Positions 18,306 through 27,997 of a stretch of 64,000 bases of DNA are shown in pieces. Numbering within the stretch: the first letter of the stretch is position 1; every line of letters begins with the position of its first letter. The translations under genes were made by a program, and so were the position numbers. A model generated the notes under the pieces. That model did no database searches, was not told where the DNA came from, and saw nothing but the letters and a program-made list of their open reading frames with translations. Source of the DNA: Phytomonospora endophytica (GTDB lineage: Bacteria; Actinomycetota; Actinomycetes; Mycobacteriales; Micromonosporaceae); contig NZ_JACHGT010000001.1 of the NCBI RefSeq assembly GCF_014202425.1, forward strand, positions 719,838 to 783,837, in the 5' to 3' direction.

Positions 18306-19280
18306 GTGGAGTCGATAAGGACGCCGTACGGCCAAGACGAGTCGGTGCCGCAGCCTCGGTGGCGGGCGCTGTTCGACCGTCGCGCCCGCAGCCATCGTGC
18401 TCCCGAGCCGCCGCCGGCCCCTCAGGTACCCATGCAGCCCGGCCCCTACGACCGAGGCCCTTCGCGGCACGCGCTGCCGGTGGCGACCGTGGTCATGGAG
18501 GAGCTCCGCCGCGACCTCGGCCGGTGCCGGGTCGTGGCCTTCGCCAACCCGAAGGGCGGCGTGCACAAGACGACGGCGACGGTCCTGGCCGCCGCCACCC
18601 TCGGCACGGTCCGCGGGCGCGGTGTCGTGGCCTGGGACAACAACGAGCTGCGCGGCACGCTCGGGCTGCGCGCGGGTTCCGCGCGCCACGCGCGGACCAT
18701 CCGCCACCTGGTCAACGACCTGATCCAGGTCGAGGCCGCCGGCCCGCAGCTCGCCGAGCTCATCGACGACTACCTGCGGCACTCCTCCGACGGCACCTTC
18801 GACGTCCTCGCCGGCGACGAGGACCCGAAGCTGGCGGGGAAGCTCGACCCGGCGACGGTCCTGCGCGTCCTCGACGTGCTCACCCGCACCCACGACATCG
18901 TCTGCATCGACACCGGCAACAATGTCGAGAGCCCGAACTGGCGGACGGTCATCGAGGCCGCCGACCAGCTGGTCATCACCACGGTCCCGCGCGAGGACGC
19001 CGCCTTCGCCGCCGACTGGATGCTCGACCTGCTCATCGAGAACGGCCACCGCGATCTCGTCGCCAACGCCGTGACGCTGCTGTCCTGCCCGACGCCGAAC
19101 CCGGGCAACCTGCTCACCGACCTCACCGCCCACTTCAACACCCGCACCCGCCGGGTCGCGGTGGTGCCCTACGACCCGACCCTTGAGGCCGGTTCGAGCA
19201 TCCAGTACTCGATGCTCCAGCAGCCCACCAGGGACGCGTGGATCACCGCCGCGCACGCGATCGTGGAGCGGATCGGGTGA
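18306..19280 (+). CDS. ParA/MinD-like ATPase with altered Walker A (KGGVHKTT)
   Basis: Deviant-Walker ATPase, normally a dimerising switch that positions cargo on nucleoid or membrane. GGGAGG lies 5 bases before GTG 18306. Residues 1-60 are Pro/Arg-rich and probably unstructured. The P-loop at residues 81-90 reads NPKGGVHKTT, where the family has Gly at the His position. Switch and Walker B regions follow (VAWDNNELRGTLG, DIVCIDTGNN), then VITTVPREDAAF. The signature Lys of the deviant Walker motif and the Lys-Thr pair are present, so nucleotide binding is plausible. It stands alone, without ParB. Confidence 0.85.
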   Translation: MESIRTPYGQDESVPQPRWRALFDRRARSHRAPEPPPAPQVPMQPGPYDRGPSRHALPVATVVMEELRRDLGRCRVVAFANPKGGVHKTTATVLAAATLGTVRGRGVVAWDNNELRGTLGLRAGSARHARTIRHLVNDLIQVEAAGPQLAELIDDYLRHSSDGTFDVLAGDEDPKLAGKLDPATVLRVLDVLTRTHDIVCIDTGNNVESPNWRTVIEAADQLVITTVPREDAAFAADWMLDLLIENGHRDLVANAVTLLSCPTPNPGNLLTDLTAHFNTRTRRVAVVPYDPTLEAGSSIQYSMLQQPTRDAWITAAHAIVERIG

Positions 19281-19329
19281 CCGGCGCCGTGGTGCGGCGC
19301 GGGTCGCGCGGGCATGGAAGGATCTACGC

Positions 19330-20202
19330 GTGACAGCCGCCGAGTCCTCGCCGGACGAGCCGGGATCGGCACGATCGCCGTCCTCGCCCACGCAGACCAA
19401 CGCCGCTCCTCAGGACACCGACACCGTCGGCGAGACCTGGGCGCGTCCGTACGGCCCGCCTCCCGAGGTGGGCGGCGCGGGAGCCAACGGCGCGAGCGCC
19501 GCACCGGTCTTCGGGGGACTGACCCCACTGCCGGTGGCGACGGCCCCGGAACGTTCCCTCGGCCGTGAGTTCGCCTTCGGCGGGCTCGTCCTCGGCGTGC
19601 TGGCGGTCCTGGGCATCCCACTGGGACTGCTGTGGCAGGCGATCGCTCCCCGCGTGGAGCTCGTCGCCACCGAGAACAGTTTCCGCTACACCACCGAGAG
19701 CCCCGAGGGTTACGCCGGGGACGACGGCGTGTTCACCTTCCTCGGCCTGGGCCTCGGCCTGCTCGCCGCGATCGCGGTGTGGGCGCTGCTGCGCCGCCAC
19801 CGCGGCCCGGTCCAGGTCGCCGCGCTGGTGCTCGGCTCGATCGCCGCCCAGGTCGTCGCCTGGCGCTTCGGTGAGTGGTGGGGCCGAATCGGTTTCGAGG
19901 CCCTGCTCGACAACGCCCAGCCCGGCGAGCACCTCTTCCGCCCACCACGGCTTCTGATGATCAACTTCGATCCGGGTGAGGCGTGGGACACGCTGCTGGC
20001 GGGCAAGGTCCTCGACGTCGGTGGTCACCTCCAGCTCGGCGTGCTCGCCACCATGGCCCTCGCCTCGGTCTTCGTGTACACCGTCCTCGCGGGTTGGTCG
20101 CGCTACCAGAGCCTCAGCCGCGAGACCGAACCACGCCTTCCCACGATGCAGACCACGACCCCGGATGCCGGGAACGAAACGGCGGGTCGTCTACCCTCGT
20201 AG
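19330..20202 (+). CDS. DUF2567-like membrane protein
   Basis: Unknown function. GGAAGGAT lies 8 bases before GTG 19330, giving 290 residues. The first 75 residues are hydrophilic and Pro/Ala/Ser-rich. Four hydrophobic segments follow at about residues 83-102, 130-149, 158-173 and 235-255. The order is that of actinobacterial DUF2567 proteins, which I recognise from memory and cannot test here. The stop lies one base before the hisD GTG; a -10 box for hisD lies inside its last codons. Confidence 0.75.
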   Translation: MTAAESSPDEPGSARSPSSPTQTNAAPQDTDTVGETWARPYGPPPEVGGAGANGASAAPVFGGLTPLPVATAPERSLGREFAFGGLVLGVLAVLGIPLGLLWQAIAPRVELVATENSFRYTTESPEGYAGDDGVFTFLGLGLGLLAAIAVWALLRRHRGPVQVAALVLGSIAAQVVAWRFGEWWGRIGFEALLDNAQPGEHLFRPPRLLMINFDPGEAWDTLLAGKVLDVGGHLQLGVLATMALASVFVYTVLAGWSRYQSLSRETEPRLPTMQTTTPDAGNETAGRLPS

Positions 20203-20204
20203 GG
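20192..20204 (+). promoter_or_regulatory. Predicted leaderless -10 box for hisD
   Basis: TACCCT at 20192-20197 is followed by six bases and then the hisD GTG at 20204, so the transcript could start on the start codon. No ribosome site is at a good distance. The same TACCCT with the same spacing precedes hisF. No clear -35 box is seen. Confidence 0.5.
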
Positions 20205-21523
20205 TGCTGAACCGCATCGATCTTCGAGGTACCGCGTCCATCCCGCGAGGCGTCCTGCCCCGCGCGACCTTCGACGTGGCGGCGGCTCTGGAGGAGATCC
20301 AGCCGCTGCTCGACGCGATCCGGCATCACGGCGCCGCACCGATCCGGAAGATCACCGCCGAACGCGACGGCGTCGAACTGGACTCCCTCCGCGTGCCCGC
20401 CCAGGCCCTCACCGACGCCCTCGACGCGCTCGACCCCGAGCTCCACGAGGCCCTCACCGAGGCCATCGCACGGGTCCGCAAGGTCCACTCCGACCAGCGC
20501 CGCACCGACCTCGTCACCGAGTTCCGTGTTGGCGGGACAGTCCCCGGCGGCACCGTCACCGAGCGCTTCATCCCGGTCGGCCGCGTCGGCCTCTACGTGC
20601 CCGGCGGCCTCGCCGTACTCGCCTCCAGCGTCGTCATGAACGTCGTCCCCGCCCAGCTCGCCGGCGTCCCCGACGTCGCCGTGGCCAGCCCGCCGCAGAG
20701 GGACACCGGCCTGCCCGACGCCACGACCCTCGCCGTGTGCGCGATGCTCGGCGTCGACGAGGTCTACGCCGTCGGCGGGCCCGCCGCCATCGGCATGTTC
20801 GCCTACGGCACCGACGAATGCGTCCCCGTCGACATGATCACCGGCCCCGGCAACATCTACGTCACCGCCGCCAAACGCGCCGTCCGCGGCCTGGTCGCCA
20901 TCGACGCCGAGGCCGGGACCACCGAGATCGCCGTCCTCGCCGACGACACCGCCGACCCCGAGCACGTCGCCGCCGACCTCATCAGCCAGGCCGAGCACGA
21001 CCCCAAGGCCGCCAGCGTCCTTGTCACGCCGTCCACCGAACTCGCCGACGCCGTCGACACCGCGCTGACCGGGCAGGTCGCCGCCGCGAAGCACTCGGGA
21101 CGCATCAGCGCCGCCCTGTCGGGCGAGCAGTCGGGCACGATCCTGGTCGACGACCTCGAACACGGCCTGCGCGTCGTCGACGCCTACGCCGCCGAGCACC
21201 TGGAGATCCAGACCAGGGGAGCGCGCGAGCTGGCCATGCGCGTCCGCAACGCCGGCGCGATCTTCGTCGGCGCCTACTCGCCGGTCTCGCTCGGCGACTA
21301 CTGCGCCGGGTCGAACCACATCCTGCCGACCGGCGGCTGCGCCCGGCACTCGCCGGGCCTGTCGGTGCAGAGTTTCCTGCGCGGCGTGCACGTCGTCGAC
21401 TACAGCGAGGAAGCGCTGCGCGAGGTCGCCCCGTACGTCACGACACTCGCCCTGGCCGAGGACCTGCCCGCCCACGGGACGGCCGTGACGATCCGCTTCG
21501 ACAAGCCGGCGGCGTCGTCATGA
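20204..21523 (+). CDS. hisD: Histidinol dehydrogenase HisD
   Basis: Zinc- and NAD-dependent enzyme that oxidises histidinol to histidine, the last step. GTG 20204 gives 439 residues beginning MLNRIDLRG, the family N-terminus. Visible motifs are [34 protein letters not shown] and [12 protein letters not shown], with the zinc and catalytic residues in SQAEHDP and the [10 protein letters not shown] region. It is first of a tightly coupled his row; its stop overlaps hisC by 4 bases. Confidence 0.97.
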   Translation: MLNRIDLRGTASIPRGVLPRATFDVAAALEEIQPLLDAIRHHGAAPIRKITAERDGVELDSLRVPAQALTDALDALDPELHEALTEAIARVRKVHSDQRRTDLVTEFRVGGTVPGGTVTERFIPVGRVGLYVPGGLAVLASSVVMNVVPAQLAGVPDVAVASPPQRDTGLPDATTLAVCAMLGVDEVYAVGGPAAIGMFAYGTDECVPVDMITGPGNIYVTAAKRAVRGLVAIDAEAGTTEIAVLADDTADPEHVAADLISQAEHDPKAASVLVTPSTELADAVDTALTGQVAAAKHSGRISAALSGEQSGTILVDDLEHGLRVVDAYAAEHLEIQTRGARELAMRVRNAGAIFVGAYSPVSLGDYCAGSNHILPTGGCARHSPGLSVQSFLRGVHVVDYSEEALREVAPYVTTLALAEDLPAHGTAVTIRFDKPAASS

Positions 21524-22620
21524 CCTCGATCGACGACCTGCTGCGCCCCGACCTGCGGGGACGCAGCCCCTACGGCGCGCCCCAGCTCGACGTGCCGGTG
21601 AAGCTCAACACCAACGAGAACTCCCACCCGCTGCCCGACGAGGTCGCCGCCGACATCGAGAAGGCGCTCGCCTCGGTCGTGCGCGGCCTGAACCGCTACC
21701 CCGACCGCGACGCCGCCGGCCTGCGCGCCGACCTCGCCGCCTACCTGGGCCACGGTCTCGACGTGTCGCGGGTGTGGGCCGCCAACGGCTCCAACGAGAT
21801 CCTCCAGCAGCTCCTCCAGGCCTTCGGCGGTCCCGGCCGCGTCGCCCTCGGCTTCACCCCGGCCTACTCGATGCACCCGATCATCGCCGCCGCCACCGGC
21901 ACCCGCTGGGTCGACGGCCGCCGCGAGGCCGACTTCGACATCGACCCCGCGCACGCCGCGGCGCAGATCGCCGAGCACCGGCCCGACGTGGTCTTCCTGT
22001 GCTCGCCGAACAACCCGACCGGCACCGCCCTGCGCCCCGACGTGCTCGCCGTGGTGCTGGAGGCCGCGCCGGGGCTCGTCGTGGTCGACGAGGCCTACGC
22101 CGAGTTCGCGCGCGAGGGCACGAAGAGCGCGCTCACGTTGCTCCCGGGCCGCGAGCGGCTCGTCGTCACCCGCACGATGAGCAAGGCCTTCGCCTTCGCC
22201 GGCGCCCGTCTGGGCTACCTCGCCGCCGATCCGGCCGTGGTCGACGCCCTCCAGCTGGTCCGGCTGCCCTACCACCTGTCGGCGCTCACCCAGGCCGCCG
22301 CGCGGGCCGCGCTCGCGCACGCCGGGGTGCTGCTGTCGACGGTCGACGAGATCAAGCGGCAGCGGGACCGGATGGTGACCGCGCTGACCGGACTGGGTCT
22401 GCCGGTGGTCCCGAGCGACGCCAATTTCGTACTCTTCGGGGGCCTGGCCGATTCCCGCGCGGTGTGGCGCTCGTTGGTAGATAGAGGTGTGCTGATCCGT
22501 GACGTCGGCCTCGACGGCTGGCTGCGGGTCACCGCGGGGACCGCCGCCGAGGTCGACGCCTTCCTGACCGCGATCACCGCGGTCGTCGCCGCCCTGCCGG
22601 TTTCGGAGAGCGGCGCGTGA
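21520..22620 (+). CDS. hisC: Histidinol-phosphate aminotransferase HisC
   Basis: PLP-dependent fold-type I aminotransferase that converts imidazole-acetol phosphate to histidinol phosphate. ATG 21520 overlaps the hisD stop; length 366. The N-terminal [12 protein letters not shown], the [10 protein letters not shown] segment, [10 protein letters not shown], and the PLP-lysine in [15 protein letters not shown] are all intact. Its stop overlaps an in-frame GTG that could extend hisB. Confidence 0.96.
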   Translation: MTSIDDLLRPDLRGRSPYGAPQLDVPVKLNTNENSHPLPDEVAADIEKALASVVRGLNRYPDRDAAGLRADLAAYLGHGLDVSRVWAANGSNEILQQLLQAFGGPGRVALGFTPAYSMHPIIAAATGTRWVDGRREADFDIDPAHAAAQIAEHRPDVVFLCSPNNPTGTALRPDVLAVVLEAAPGLVVVDEAYAEFAREGTKSALTLLPGRERLVVTRTMSKAFAFAGARLGYLAADPAVVDALQLVRLPYHLSALTQAAARAALAHAGVLLSTVDEIKRQRDRMVTALTGLGLPVVPSDANFVLFGGLADSRAVWRSLVDRGVLIRDVGLDGWLRVTAGTAAEVDAFLTAITAVVAALPVSESGA

Positions 22621-22664
22621 ACGACGCGCCCACACACGCGCGACACCCTTGGAGGAGTGAGCAG

Positions 22665-23273
22665 ATGAGCCGGACCGCCGTCATCGAGCGGAAGACCGGG
22701 GAGACGAAGATCCGGGTGGCCCTCGACCTCGACGCGCCCGGCGCGGTCGAGGTGTCGACGGGCGTGGGCTTCTTCGACCACATGCTCCACCAGCTCGGCA
22801 AGCACGGGGGCTTCGGCCTGAGCGTGCAGACCGACGGCGACCTGCACATCGACGCGCATCACTCCCTTGAGGACACCGCGATCGCCGTCGGGCAGGCCTT
22901 CGCCGAGGCCCTCGGCGACAAGGTCGGCGTGCGGCGCTTCGGCGACGCCACCGTCCCGCTCGACGAGGTCGCCGTGCGCGCGGTCGTCGACCTGTCGGGC
23001 CGCCCGTACGTCGTGCACGAGGAGCCGCTCGACCTGGCGCCGATGATCGGCCCGCAGTACCCGACCAGCATGACCCGCCACATCTGGGAGTCCTTCGGGC
23101 ACCACGCGCGCATGACCCTGCACGTCTCGGTGATCCGCGCCTCGAACCCGGGGCAGAAGCCCGACGCGCACCACGTCGTCGAGGCGCAGTTCAAGGCGGT
23201 CGCCCGCGCCCTGCGCGACGCCGTCCGGCTCGACGGCACCGCCGGTGTGCCCAGTACGAAAGGCATCCTGTGA
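22665..23273 (+). CDS. hisB: Imidazoleglycerol-phosphate dehydratase HisB
   Basis: Manganese-dependent dehydratase, monofunctional form without the phosphatase domain. GGAGGAG at 22651-22657 lies 7 bases before ATG 22665, giving 202 residues that begin MSRTAVIERKTGETKI. The metal-binding pairs are visible in FDHMLHQLGKHG and IDAHHSLEDT, and again in the second half (SFGHHARMTLH, DAHHVVEAQFKA). A GTG at 22617 overlaps hisC but has no ribosome site. The stop overlaps the next small gene by 4 bases. Confidence 0.96.
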   Translation: MSRTAVIERKTGETKIRVALDLDAPGAVEVSTGVGFFDHMLHQLGKHGGFGLSVQTDGDLHIDAHHSLEDTAIAVGQAFAEALGDKVGVRRFGDATVPLDEVAVRAVVDLSGRPYVVHEEPLDLAPMIGPQYPTSMTRHIWESFGHHARMTLHVSVIRASNPGQKPDAHHVVEAQFKAVARALRDAVRLDGTAGVPSTKGIL

Positions 23274-23443
23274 CCTCGGCCCTCCCCATCCTGCTGCTCG
23301 GCCTCGGTGGTCTCCTCGGCGGCGGCGCCTACTCCGTGCACAAGCAGGGGGGCAGTAAGTTCGCCATCGTGATCCTGGTGCTCGTGGCCCTCGTCGCCGT
23401 CGGCGGCGGGGTGCTCTGGATGCTCCCGGACGGCGGAAAGTGA
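23270..23443 (+). CDS. 57-residue two-helix membrane protein inside the his operon
   Basis: GTG 23270 overlaps the hisB stop (GTGA), and the stop overlaps the hisH GTG in the same way, so the gene is translationally coupled on both sides. The product has two hydrophobic segments (about residues 4-20 and 32-52) joined by a short basic loop, [10 protein letters not shown], and ends DGGK. The third codon positions are G/C as in its neighbours. I recall a similar small membrane gene between hisB and hisH in other actinomycetes. Its function is unknown. Confidence 0.85.
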   Translation: MTSALPILLLGLGGLLGGGAYSVHKQGGSKFAIVILVLVALVAVGGGVLWMLPDGGK

Positions 23444-24069
23444 CCGCGAACGTCGTCGTCGCCGACTACGGCAGCGGCAACCTCCGCTCGGTGGAGCGGG
23501 CCGTGGCCCGCACCGGAGCGAAGGTCACCGTCACGGGCAGCCTCACCGCCGCCCGCGAGGCCGACGGTCTGGTCGTGCCCGGCGTCGGCGCCTACGCCGC
23601 GTGCATGGCGGGCATCGAGGAACTCGGGTTCGGGCCGGTCATCGCCGAACGCGTCGCCGCGGGCGCGCCCGTGCTGGGCATCTGTGTCGGGATGCAGATC
23701 CTGTTCGAGACCGGCGAGGAGCACGGGGTGGTCACCAAGGGCCTCGGGCTGCTACCCGGGACGGTGTCCCGCCTCGAAACGGCGCTGCTCCCCACGGTTC
23801 GCGTGCCCCACATGGGCTGGAACACCGTCGAACGCGACGCCGACTTCGGCCTCTTCGACGGCATCGCCGCCGACGAGCGCTTCTACTTCGTGCACTCCTA
23901 CGCCGCGCCGCCCGAGGTGCCCGGAGCGCAGACCGCCACCACCGTCCATGGTGGACGGTTCCTCGCCGCGGTGCGCAAGGGCGCGCTGTCGGCCGCACAG
24001 TTCCATCCGGAGAAGTCCGGCGACGCGGGCGCCGCCCTGCTCGCCAACTGGGTAGGGGAAATCTCGTGA
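23440..24069 (+). CDS. hisH: Imidazole glycerol phosphate synthase glutaminase subunit HisH
   Basis: Class I glutamine amidotransferase that feeds ammonia to HisF. Length is 209 residues. The triad is visible: Cys in [10 protein letters not shown], and His and Glu in [10 protein letters not shown]. The N-terminal [13 protein letters not shown] is typical. It overlaps the small membrane gene and hisA by 4 bases each. Its partner gene hisF is 6.6 kb away at 30.7 kb instead of next to it. Confidence 0.96.
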   Translation: MTANVVVADYGSGNLRSVERAVARTGAKVTVTGSLTAAREADGLVVPGVGAYAACMAGIEELGFGPVIAERVAAGAPVLGICVGMQILFETGEEHGVVTKGLGLLPGTVSRLETALLPTVRVPHMGWNTVERDADFGLFDGIAADERFYFVHSYAAPPEVPGAQTATTVHGGRFLAAVRKGALSAAQFHPEKSGDAGAALLANWVGEIS

Positions 24070-24794
24070 CACTCGAACTGCTGCCCGCCGTCGACGTGAC
24101 CGGCGGCCAGGCCGTGCAACTCGTTCAGGGCGTCGCCGGGAGCGAACGCCGGTACGGTGATCCCCTGGAGGCCGCCCGCAACTGGCAGCGCCAGGGCGCC
24201 GAGTGGATCCACCTCGTCGACCTCGACGCGGCCTTCGGGCGCGGTGACAACGCCGAGATCCTGGCCGAGGTCACCGCGGCCCTCGACATCAAGGTCGAGC
24301 GCTCCGGCGGCATCCGCGACGACACCTCGCTGCGGCGGGCCCTCGACAGCGGCGCCGCCCGCGTCAACATCGGCACCGCCGCCCTGGAGGACCCCGACTG
24401 GTGCGACCGGGTCGTCGCCGAATACGGCGACCGTGTCGCCATCGGCCTCGACGTGCGCGAGGGACGGCTCGCCGCGCGCGGCTGGACCCGTGAGGGCGGG
24501 GAGCTCTTCGAGGTGCTCGCGCGATTGGAGAAGGCCGGGTGCGCGCGGTACGTCGTGACCGACGTGCCCTCCGACGGCATGCTGTCGGGGCCGAACCTGA
24601 CGCTGCTGCGCGAGGTATGCGACCGGACCGACAAGCCGGTCGTGGCCAGCGGCGGCGTGTCGACGCTCAACGACCTGCGCGCGCTGTCGGCGCTCGCGTC
24701 CGACGGCGTCGAGGGCGTGATCGTCGGGACCGCGCTGTACGAGGGAAACTTCTCGGTGACCGACGCGCTGCGCGTCCTGCGGGAGTCGGCGTGA
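24066..24794 (+). CDS. priA: Phosphoribosyl isomerase A (HisA/PriA, probably bifunctional)
   Basis: TIM-barrel isomerase of histidine synthesis; in actinobacteria the PriA form also does the TrpF step of tryptophan synthesis. GTG 24066 gives 242 residues. [18 protein letters not shown] carries the first catalytic Asp and [11 protein letters not shown] the second. The loop [11 protein letters not shown] has the Arg and Trp used by PriA for dual substrates. No trpF is present beside trpC, trpB and trpA in this window, which agrees with the dual role. The stop overlaps ridA by 4 bases. Confidence 0.94.
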   Translation: MTLELLPAVDVTGGQAVQLVQGVAGSERRYGDPLEAARNWQRQGAEWIHLVDLDAAFGRGDNAEILAEVTAALDIKVERSGGIRDDTSLRRALDSGAARVNIGTAALEDPDWCDRVVAEYGDRVAIGLDVREGRLAARGWTREGGELFEVLARLEKAGCARYVVTDVPSDGMLSGPNLTLLREVCDRTDKPVVASGGVSTLNDLRALSALASDGVEGVIVGTALYEGNFSVTDALRVLRESA

Positions 24795-25195
24795 CGATCC
24801 GCCGCATCGACTCCGGCGGGCGGTGGGAGCAGCAGTACGGCTACTCCCGGGCCGTCGCCGTCGGGCCGTGGGTGCTGACCTCGGGCAGCACCTCGACGGT
24901 GAACGGGGTCGTCGCGCATGTCGGCGACCCGTACGCGCAGGCGCGCGAGGCCTTCCGTATCGCACTGGACTCCCTGGTGGAGCTCGGTGCGGGTGTGGCC
25001 GACGTCGTGCGGACGCGGATGTACGTGACGGCACCGGAGTACAGCGAGGCCGTCGGGAAGGCGCACGGCGACCTGTTCGGCGTGGTCCGGCCGGTGGCGA
25101 CGCTGGTCGTGGTGTCGCGGCTGCTGCATCCCGACCACCTCGTCGAGGTCGAGGTCGAGGCGTACCGGGAGCCCCGGGAGGAAGAGCGGGCGTAG
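24791..25195 (+). CDS. RidA-family enamine/imine deaminase
   Basis: RidA proteins hydrolyse reactive enamines and imines released by PLP enzymes. GTG 24791 overlaps the hisA stop and gives 134 residues. [18 protein letters not shown] and [22 protein letters not shown], with the conserved Arg, match the YjgF/RidA fold. Its position at the end of a his row containing PLP-dependent HisC makes a clean-up role plausible. After it the his row ends and accessory genes begin. Confidence 0.88.
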   Translation: MTIRRIDSGGRWEQQYGYSRAVAVGPWVLTSGSTSTVNGVVAHVGDPYAQAREAFRIALDSLVELGAGVADVVRTRMYVTAPEYSEAVGKAHGDLFGVVRPVATLVVVSRLLHPDHLVEVEVEAYREPREEERA

Positions 25196-25238
25196 GCGGT
25201 TCGGCGACCCGAAGCGTCACGGGAGTGCGTTCGCGAGT

Positions 25239-25883
25239 CTAGGCCTTGAGCACCTCGGCCACCTGAAGCGTCAGCGTGATACGCGCGGTGAGCGACGGCG
25301 GCCCGCCGATCGCGGCGAGTCGCTCCCGCAGCCGGGTCAGGGGGTCCCCGTCGGTGCGGCCGTTGAGCATCCCCGCCATCCCCGCGGCGTCGCCGTCGCG
25401 GCCGCGGGCCAGGAACTTCGCGGCGATCGGGATCATGGCCAGCGCCGAGGTGTCCGGATCGACGCTCTTCGGTGTGGCGCCCCGGCCCAGTCTGTCGAGG
25501 GCCGGGGTCAGCGGCAGGTCCCCGGGCCGGTCCTCACCGGTGAGGAGCCGGGCCTCGACCGGGACGGGCGTGTCGGCGGGCCACGTGTACCAGTCGACCC
25601 AGACGAGCAGCGGGCCGGTGAGGTGCGCGGCCCCGGTGTAGCCGCCTTCAGCGGGGCCGTTGGGCGGGTAGTCCATGGTGAGCGCGGCTTCGTCGAGCAG
25701 GCACGGGCCGCCGGTCACCACCAGGTCGAGATCGCTCCAGTCGTCACCCCGGCCTTCGGCGAACGACCCCACCTGCCAGAGTGAGCGGCCGGACTCCGCG
25801 GCGGCGGTGGTGAGCCGCGCCAGCAGCGCGTCCCTCGCGACGGCGTGCGCGGTCAGCAGCTTCGTCGCCTCATCTCGGTTCAC
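25239..25883 (-). CDS. Nucleotidyltransferase-domain protein
   Basis: Pol beta-type nucleotidyltransferase, possibly aminoglycoside-adenylyltransferase-like or MNT-like. The motif GSFAEGRGDDWSDLDLVV matches GS-x-DxD. The rest contains WVDWYTWPAD and a helical C-terminus. I chose GTG 25883 (214 residues) since TAGCGT at 25896-25891 on the minus strand lies 7 bases upstream, suggesting a leaderless start; GTG 25892 is the alternative. It converges with ridA over a 43-base gap. The substrate cannot be told. Confidence 0.75.
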   Translation of the reverse strand: MNRDEATKLLTAHAVARDALLARLTTAAAESGRSLWQVGSFAEGRGDDWSDLDLVVTGGPCLLDEAALTMDYPPNGPAEGGYTGAAHLTGPLLVWVDWYTWPADTPVPVEARLLTGEDRPGDLPLTPALDRLGRGATPKSVDPDTSALAMIPIAAKFLARGRDGDAAGMAGMLNGRTDGDPLTRLRERLAAIGGPPSLTARITLTLQVAEVLKA

Positions 25884-25896
25884 GCCGGTCACGCTA
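25884..25896 (-). promoter_or_regulatory. Predicted leaderless -10 box of the nucleotidyltransferase gene
   Basis: Reading the minus strand, TAGCGT (25896-25891) is followed by 7 bases and GTG. No ribosome site is present. No good -35 box was found. Confidence 0.4.
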
Positions 25897-25969
25897 TCGA
25901 GGCGAGGATTCGATCGCCGCCCGATAAAACGCACTAGAAACCGTTGCCATCCAACATGATCGGCAACTA

Positions 25970-25998
25970 TTGACAACACATCCCCGCTCCGGCACGGT
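25970..25998 (+). promoter_or_regulatory. Predicted promoter of the secreted beta-helix gene
   Basis: A perfect TTGACA at 25970-25975 and CACGGT at 25993-25998 are 17 bases apart. The predicted start, about 26004-26005, falls on the palindrome listed next. Confidence 0.6.
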
Positions 25999-26003
25999 AT
26001 TCG

Positions 26004-26015
26004 GAAAGCGCTTTC
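26004..26015 (+). promoter_or_regulatory. Palindromic operator GAAAGCGCTTTC (LacI-type pattern)
   Basis: Perfect 12-base palindrome with a central CG step, the pattern bound by LacI-family sugar repressors. It lies on the predicted transcription start, 20 bases before the start codon, where a repressor would block transcription. No LacI-family gene is in the window. Confidence 0.65.
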
Positions 26016-26035
26016 ACGTGGCAAGGGAGCTCTCA

Positions 26036-27997
26036 GTGAAACCGATTTCTATCCGGCTCGCGCGGACAATCCGCCTCGTCCCCACGGCCGCCTTCACCGC
26101 CGTCCTGCTCACCGCGGCCTTAGTCCCCGCCGCCGCCCACGCCGGGCCCGCGATCCAGGCCCGCGCCTACTACGTCGACTGCTCCGGCAACGGCGGCGAC
26201 GGCAGCCAGGCCTCCCCGTGGAGCAGCCTCGCGCAGGCCAACGCCGTCACCCTCGCGGCCGGCGACCAGCTCCTCCTCAAGCGCGGCGTCGCCTGCGCGG
26301 GCGGGCTGGCCCCGAAAGGCTCGGGCACGGCCGGTTCCCCGATCACGATCGCCGCGTACGGGACCGGCACCGCCCGTCCCGTCGTCAACGGCGGCGGCAC
26401 CGTCTACGCCGGCGTCCACCTGCTCAACACGCAGCACGTCGTCGTCCGCGACCTGGAGATCACCAACAAGGGCGCCACCGTCGCCGAACGCAACGGCCTG
26501 CTGGTCGAGATCGCCGACATCGGCGTCGGCCGCGACTACCGCGTCGACGACGTCTTCGTGCACGACGTCAACGGCGGCGACTCCAAGGGCAGCAACGGCA
26601 TCCAGTTCCGGGTCAGCGGAACCGCCGCACCCACCCGCTTCGACGGCGTGATCGTCGAGAACAGCGAGATCCGCACCGTCGACCGCGAAGGCCTCACCAC
26701 CGGATCGAGCTGGGGCTGCCGCGCGATCTACGGCTGCACCGGCACCGAGAACTGGCTCGCCTCCACCAACGTCGTCTACCGGAACAACGTCATCCACGAC
26801 ATCGCCGGCGACGGCCTCGTCATGCGCGTCGCCGCCGGCGCCCGCGTCGAGGGCAACGAGGTCTACGACGTCGCCCTGCGCTCACCGGGCAACAACGCCG
26901 GACTATGGACCATCAACAGCGACGACACCATCGTCCAGTTCAACGAGGTCTACCGGGTCAACCGCGTCGCCGGGACCAACGACGGCATGGCCTTCGACTC
27001 CGACTTCGGCAACCGCGGGGTGATCTTCCAGTACAACTACAGCCACGACAACGAGGGCGGCTTCATGCTGTTCTGCGGCGCCTGCGGAGGCTCGTCGAGC
27101 TCCACCGGGACCATCGTGCGCTACAACCTCTCGGTCAACGACGGCTCGCGGATCCTCTACGCCGTCGGCGAGAAGGCCGCGCAGATCTACCACAACACCT
27201 TCTACCTGCCGGCGGGATCGACGACCGCGATCATCCAGGACGGCAGCGGCAGCACCTACACGACCTGGTCGAACAACATCGTCTACAACCTCGGCAGCGG
27301 CGGCTACACCGGCGGCGCCGACCACACCTGGCGCAACAACACCTTCTACGGCAGCCACCCCGCCGGCGAGCCCGCCGACCCGGGCAAGAGCACGGCGAAC
27401 CCACTCCTCGTCGCGCCCGGCGGCGGCCCCGACGGGTACAGGCTTCAGCCCGCCTCACCCGCCAAGGGCACCGGCACGGTCGTGCCCGGCAACGGCGGCC
27501 GCGACTACTTCGGCGGTCCCGTACCCGCCGTCTGCGCGCCCGACCGGGGAGCCCACCAGGCCTCGACCTTCAACGACGGCACCTGCCAGGCCCCGAACCT
27601 GGTCGCCAACGGCGGCTTCGAGACGGGTACGACGGCCGGCTGGACCCCGTGGAACAGCGCGACCGTCACCACCACCGCCGCGCACAGCGGGACCTACGGA
27701 CTGCGTGCCGGACCGGCGCCGGCCTCGGTCGAGCAGACCATCACCGTCGAACCCGGTACGACCTACGTGCTGTCCGGCTGGGGTCGCGTCAGCGCCACCG
27801 GAACCGAGCTGGTGATCGGTGTGAAGAACCACGGCGGCACCGAAGCGCGCGTGCCAGCCTTCACCACGACCACCTACGGCTCGGGCAGCGTCACCTTCAC
27901 CACGGGCGCGTCGAACACGACGGCCCGCATCTACTGCTACACGCGTCTGGGCACCGGCGAAGGCCGCTGCGACGACGTGACCGTCCGCGCGGTGTGA
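26036..27997 (+). CDS. Secreted right-handed beta-helix protein with C-terminal carbohydrate-binding-like domain
   Basis: AAGGGAG lies 6 bases before GTG 26036, giving 653 residues. A signal peptide of about 37 residues ends near AAAHAGPA. The body (about residues 45-500) shows repeated coils rich in N, V and D with short turns, such as VVYRNNVIHDIAGDGLVM, IVQFNEVYRVNRVAG and YNYSHDNEGGFML, typical of pectate-lyase-like or parallel beta-helix proteins acting on polysaccharides. The last 130 residues (NLVANGGFETGTTAGWTPWN onward) resemble a CBM4/9-type jelly-roll module. The exact substrate is unknown. The operator upstream suggests sugar control. Confidence 0.85.
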   Translation: MKPISIRLARTIRLVPTAAFTAVLLTAALVPAAAHAGPAIQARAYYVDCSGNGGDGSQASPWSSLAQANAVTLAAGDQLLLKRGVACAGGLAPKGSGTAGSPITIAAYGTGTARPVVNGGGTVYAGVHLLNTQHVVVRDLEITNKGATVAERNGLLVEIADIGVGRDYRVDDVFVHDVNGGDSKGSNGIQFRVSGTAAPTRFDGVIVENSEIRTVDREGLTTGSSWGCRAIYGCTGTENWLASTNVVYRNNVIHDIAGDGLVMRVAAGARVEGNEVYDVALRSPGNNAGLWTINSDDTIVQFNEVYRVNRVAGTNDGMAFDSDFGNRGVIFQYNYSHDNEGGFMLFCGACGGSSSSTGTIVRYNLSVNDGSRILYAVGEKAAQIYHNTFYLPAGSTTAIIQDGSGSTYTTWSNNIVYNLGSGGYTGGADHTWRNNTFYGSHPAGEPADPGKSTANPLLVAPGGGPDGYRLQPASPAKGTGTVVPGNGGRDYFGGPVPAVCAPDRGAHQASTFNDGTCQAPNLVANGGFETGTTAGWTPWNSATVTTTAAHSGTYGLRAGPAPASVEQTITVEPGTTYVLSGWGRVSATGTELVIGVKNHGGTEARVPAFTTTTYGSGSVTFTTGASNTTARIYCYTRLGTGEGRCDDVTVRAV

